From an uncultured Lachnospiraceae bacterium (GTDB lineage Bacteria > Bacillota > Clostridia > Lachnospirales > Lachnospiraceae), in the NCBI GenBank assembly GCA_947174505.1, contig CAMWJF010000044.1:1-35407 (forward strand): a DNA stretch of 35,407 nucleotides. The letters are read 5' to 3'. Shown piece after piece: positions 32,618 to 35,407 of this stretch. The notes below the pieces were generated by a model, which worked only from the letters and a program-made list of their open reading frames with translations, did no database searches and was not told where the DNA came from. Numbering within the stretch: the stretch's first letter is position 1; the number at the start of each line of letters is the position of its first letter. The position numbers were made by a program, and so were the translations under genes.

Positions 32618-33424
32618 CTATGCAAGTTTCTTACGAAATTCAATCATACTGTCAAACTCTGTATGTTCATCCAAATATTTTTTACCGTCTTTATTTGGTG
32701 CCACAATATAATCTGCTCTGATATCTCTCTCCCATACAGCCAGCTCCGTTTTTCGATTCTGTTTTATGTCCCTCACCGCCATTGCATAATCAAAATATAC
32801 TTCTTTCTCCCGATTACGAGTTTCATCCTCAGGCACCACTCCTGGCATACAATGCTTAACATATTGATATGCCGCAGGTGTTATAGAATATAGCTTATAT
32901 TTACTGACTTCTTCAATACGAATTGTCGGTACAGACGTAGCGTTCATCTGCTTAATAACTGCAGTCAGACCACTCGCTGATACCCCAATTGCACAGGCGA
33001 GATCCTTATGGAGCATAGTTCCTCCTTTTACTAAAGCTGCCAAAATTTTATTTTTGTACCTTGTCTTGATCTGCCGCATCTCATTCTGAATAGTTAATTT
33101 TTGTAAATACATCTGCTCTACATCCAATAGCGCATTTATATATCCTATATTTACCAGCGTATTTTTTTCATCAGGGGATACTTCCGACTCCTCCAAATAG
33201 CCTTGCGCGGAATATCGCATCTGTTTGCATTCCTGCTGTAATTTTTCAAGTTCACCAAAAGCTGCCTCGACAATAAATTCAACCATTATTTGAGAAAATC
33301 CCTGCGTTTTTCTCCGCATTTCCTCTTGATCCGCCCTAAAAAAATTTATAGCATATTTTTCTTTGTACATTCCCACATCCCCCATTTCCTTCCCGCAAAT
33401 TTCACCTAAAATCCTCACCATCAT
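32618..33424 (-). CDS. Winged-helix protein of unknown function
   Basis: A 268-residue protein. A helical N-terminal half with coiled-coil character (about 25-125) is followed by a winged helix at about 122-190: RYKNKILAALVKGGTMLHKDLACAIGVSASGLTAVIKQMN, then a wing (SVPTIRIEEVSKYKLYSITPAAYQYVK). The C-terminal 75 residues are charged. It is probably a DNA-binding regulator or adaptor for the nitrilase-like cassette. The ATG directly follows the preceding stop (TAA-ATG), suggesting coupling; an in-frame ATG at codon 19 with GGGGGA 8 bases upstream is an alternative start. I cannot name a family beyond the helix-turn-helix pattern. Confidence 0.75.
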   Translation of the reverse strand: MMVRILGEICGKEMGDVGMYKEKYAINFFRADQEEMRRKTQGFSQIMVEFIVEAAFGELEKLQQECKQMRYSAQGYLEESEVSPDEKNTLVNIGYINALLDVEQMYLQKLTIQNEMRQIKTRYKNKILAALVKGGTMLHKDLACAIGVSASGLTAVIKQMNATSVPTIRIEEVSKYKLYSITPAAYQYVKHCMPGVVPEDETRNREKEVYFDYAMAVRDIKQNRKTELAVWERDIRADYIVAPNKDGKKYLDEHTEFDSMIEFRKKLA

Positions 33425-33895
33425 TTACGCACATTTTTTATGAATACTTTTGACATGAAAATTTTTATCTTTATATACAATCGTAATGTCAAAATAACAT
33501 ATTCCTCTCGGACACTCACCCATACATTCCCAGTCCACAGCTCTTATCTGAAATTCCTCATCAGAACAGGGAATTTGTACAAACCCAAGAGGCAGGGCAA
33601 TCTGGCCGTTTCGCGAAACAGCCTTCGCCGAACAAGTATTGATATATAACTGTAAAAGTCTGGCTGCTGTTCCTTTTAATATAGTATCATGGAATGCCGT
33701 CACTCCCGGCGAAAAAGAAGCACAAATAATTGTATCAACCAAAACTGCATTTACAATCAGGCGATAAAAATCCGGATCCAACAGCTCTGCACAAATCGGA
33801 AAAGCCACCAGCCCAAGTTCCTGCGTAATTAACAAATGCACCTGCCTGTCAAACAAAAGATCCTCTCTCTCTGCTCTGCCGTCCTCTGTAATCAA
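33425..33895 (-). CDS. C-terminal part of a frameshifted nitrilase-superfamily protein
   Basis: A 156-residue frame that contains the second half of a carbon-nitrogen hydrolase domain. The nucleophile Cys35 lies in LVAFPICAELLD, followed by VDTIICASFSPGVTAFHD and the NTCSAKAVS strand that in whole enzymes closes the active site. The frame opens with TTG overlapping the upstream stop (TTGA), without a ribosome site. The first 25 residues are the loop that normally joins the Lys and Cys motifs. I take it as the downstream piece of the preceding gene, separated by a one-base frameshift at a run of A (33910-33915), not an independent gene. Together the pieces carry a full Glu-Lys-Cys triad. Confidence 0.7.
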   Translation of the reverse strand: MITEDGRAEREDLLFDRQVHLLITQELGLVAFPICAELLDPDFYRLIVNAVLVDTIICASFSPGVTAFHDTILKGTAARLLQLYINTCSAKAVSRNGQIALPLGFVQIPCSDEEFQIRAVDWECMGECPRGICYFDITIVYKDKNFHVKSIHKKCA

Positions 33896-34815
33896 AATAG
33901 CCGGCGACGTTTTTTATGACGCAGGCACTCCACTCCACCCGGCCCCAGAACAACAAGCACATTTGTCCCATCAGCACAAATTGTCGGTGCTATAACAAAG
34001 GTACAAATCTCTGGGTGCTCACGCATTTTGCTTTTGATACCAGAAAGCGCTCCCTCCGTTCCCAGCGCCTCCGGAAAGACAATAATACCATACTCTTCCG
34101 AAAACATTTGGTCGAATACCCTCAATACACGTTCCGTTACTTTTTCCTCATTTATAAGTCCCTCCACACCAACTGTATAACCTACTGCCAGATCACGCTC
34201 CTCCGTCTTAAGCTCCGCATCATCCATTACTGGCGCGAGCGCTACCCGCAAACTCCAACCACCTTCCATTGCGTGCAAAACTCCCCTGTCATTCCAGTAA
34301 TGCATAATAATTTCAAAAGGCAAAACGTCCTGTGCCCTCACCATCATATAATTTGTAAAGCTTGTATTAAACCGTCTTTCCCTATTACGCTCTGATTTAT
34401 CTGTATCCCACGACGGTCTGACACGAGGATATACTGCAATGCCCGTTTCTCCCACATTTACATTCAAAGGTTTCAAATCATAAATCACTCCACGGTTCTG
34501 CCAGCCGGAATACATGTCCATTCTCTTTTCAATTTCGATAATCAATCTGAAGATATCTCCCTTGTTCACCTGTTTCTCCATCTTTTCCAATACTTCATTC
34601 AGATAAGATAGATCTTTATCATCTAGTCTATATTCGTTAGCCGACGCATTTAGAATAATCGCAAGAAAGTTCCTGTATGTATTGATCACCCTCCCAACAT
34701 GCTTCTCATCTGCAGTTACCCATTGAATCGCATAGTATCTTTCTTCTTCCTTTGTAAACATAGAACATAAATACGCAAGCACATCAAAAACCGTAGATCC
34801 TTTAACAAAGACCAT
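33892..34815 (-). CDS. N-terminal part of a frameshifted nitrilase-superfamily protein
   Basis: A 307-residue frame. Residues 1-185 form a region that I do not recognise. From about 190 a carbon-nitrogen hydrolase domain begins (SLRVALAPVMD), with the catalytic Glu249 in IIVFPEALGTEG, the strand TFVIAPTICADGTNVLVVLGPGG and the Lys pair 301-302 in LRHKK. It then ends abruptly in RRRLF. Adding one A to the A6 run at 33910-33915 would continue the frame as HKKTSPAIL into the next frame, restoring a 463-residue protein with an intact triad. ATG 34815 has AAGG 9-10 bases upstream; ATG 34857 is rejected because it lies between the -35 and -10 boxes. Substrate unknown. Confidence 0.78.
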   Translation of the reverse strand: MVFVKGSTVFDVLAYLCSMFTKEEERYYAIQWVTADEKHVGRVINTYRNFLAIILNASANEYRLDDKDLSYLNEVLEKMEKQVNKGDIFRLIIEIEKRMDMYSGWQNRGVIYDLKPLNVNVGETGIAVYPRVRPSWDTDKSERNRERRFNTSFTNYMMVRAQDVLPFEIIMHYWNDRGVLHAMEGGWSLRVALAPVMDDAELKTEERDLAVGYTVGVEGLINEEKVTERVLRVFDQMFSEEYGIIVFPEALGTEGALSGIKSKMREHPEICTFVIAPTICADGTNVLVVLGPGGVECLRHKKRRRLF

Positions 34816-34841
34816 TGAAACACACCTTCTTTCTTGCTTAT

Positions 34842-34894
34842 ATTGTAACATCTTCATTTGAAAGGATCAATATTATTGTTCATTTATTGTTCAT
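34842..34894 (-). promoter_or_regulatory. Promoter and tandem 11-bp operator of the nitrilase cassette
   Basis: On the minus strand TTGATC (34865-34870), a 17-base spacer and TACAAT (34842-34847). Two exact tandem copies of an 11-bp unit (ATGAACAATAA on the minus strand, 34873-34894) lie 2 bases upstream of the -35 box, well placed for an activator or repressor. Confidence 0.6.
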
Positions 34895-34912
34895 TTTATA
34901 TGCAAATGAATA

Positions 34913-34941
34913 CGGAGAGCCGCCCACACCACGTCTCTCCG
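34913..34941 (-). terminator. Weak hairpin downstream of spoVT
   Basis: CGGAGAG (34913-34919) pairs with CTCTCCG (34935-34941), extendable by two pairs. The following sequence is not U-rich, so termination is doubtful. It is the only stem between spoVT and the next cassette. Confidence 0.3.
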
Positions 34942-34957
34942 CATATCCATGCGCCCC

Positions 34958-35407
34958 TTACTGCTCCATCTGCCGTCCCAGAAACCCTGCTGCCGACTGG
35001 ATCAGCTTCTGCTCCACCTCGCCCATTTTGGACTTGTGATCCATCTCCACCAGAATCACAGAGCCAATCACGTCACCCTCGCAGATAATGGGGCTGATGG
35101 CCTCATGGCTGAAATCATCCCCTTCCAGGCTGACCTGGATGAAATTTCGGTCTCCCTTGGTCGCCACCACGCTCTCCCTGTGGTCGATTTTTTCCTCCAG
35201 CTCCCTGCTGATAGATTTTCCCAGCAGATTCTTCATGCCGCCCGATACGGCGATAAACTGATCCCTGTCCGTGATAAGCGCGATATGGCCGGATACCTGC
35301 GCCATACTCTCCGCATACTGTTTGGCAAAAGTTCCCATCTCACCGATAGGCGAATATTTTTTTAAAATGATTTCCCCTTCCCTGTCCGTGTATATTTCCA
35401 GCGGGTC
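34958..35407 (-). CDS. spoVT: Stage V sporulation protein T, 3' part
   Basis: The last 149 codons of spoVT, cut by the right end of the window. The visible part begins inside the AbrB-type DNA-binding domain (DPLEIYTDREGEIILKKYSP, a near-invariant SpoVT segment) and continues through the linker helix (FAKQYAESMAQVSG) into the C-terminal GAF-like domain, ending RQMEQ. SpoVT is a forespore regulator of late sporulation genes, so the organism is a spore former. The N-terminal 25-30 residues and the promoter are outside the window. Confidence 0.95.
   Translation of the reverse strand, partial: DPLEIYTDREGEIILKKYSPIGEMGTFAKQYAESMAQVSGHIALITDRDQFIAVSGGMKNLLGKSISRELEEKIDHRESVVATKGDRNFIQVSLEGDDFSHEAISPIICEGDVIGSVILVEMDHKSKMGEVEQKLIQSAAGFLGRQMEQ

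Noticed and set aside
34913..34941. Strong terminator for spoVT
   Set aside because: The stem is fair but no U tract follows on the minus strand; kept only as a weak candidate.

Overview
The window looks like the chromosome of a spore-forming anaerobic Firmicute, most probably a gut Lachnospiraceae (Clostridia). The basis is a T-box leader on ileS, a SpoVT regulator cut by the right edge, strong GGAGG-type ribosome binding sites, TTG/GTG starts, and a cellulose-synthase locus of the clostridial type with a GH5 hydrolase. No tRNA, rRNA, insertion sequence or CRISPR array was seen. Most genes lie on the minus strand.

Left part (1-8.7 kb): glycogen phosphorylase (glgP), isoleucyl-tRNA synthetase (ileS) behind a complete T-box leader with an extra stable hairpin, a plus-strand Phd/PIN toxin-antitoxin pair, and a membrane-anchored fusion of an N-acetylmuramoyl-L-alanine amidase with a NodB polysaccharide deacetylase. 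Just upstream of the fusion gene is a strictly 11-bp-phased array of six GATG repeats whose last copy replaces the -35 box.

Centre (8.8-26.6 kb): one long minus-strand transcription unit of sixteen tightly packed, often overlapping genes. In transcription order they are a TMEM198-like membrane protein; VTC-domain protein, DUF4956 membrane protein and CotH kinase-like protein (set A); a 52-residue single-helix protein; an MBOAT O-acyltransferase; a DHHW/AlgJ-X-like protein; a BcsA-type synthase with PilZ domain; then VTC, DUF4956 and CotH again (set B); a GH5 glucanase; a secreted FG-GAP-like protein; an OmpR-type response regulator; its histidine kinase; and an exported protein of unknown function. 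The core should polymerise a cellulose-like glucan under c-di-GMP control, acetylate it outside the membrane and trim it. The duplicated VTC-DUF4956-CotH sets suggest a phosphoryl or polyphosphate-linked modification that is not understood. The second CotH gene carries a run of ten G that could phase-vary. I regard this locus as the most interesting system here.

Right part (26.7-35.4 kb): a BadF-type sugar kinase diverging from a LacI regulator and GH4 phospho-glycosidase operon, nicotinate phosphoribosyltransferase (pncB), and an AT-richer three-gene cassette: a nitrilase-superfamily protein broken by an apparent one-base loss in a poly-A run, a winged-helix protein and a helical protein of unknown function. 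Last is the 3' part of spoVT.
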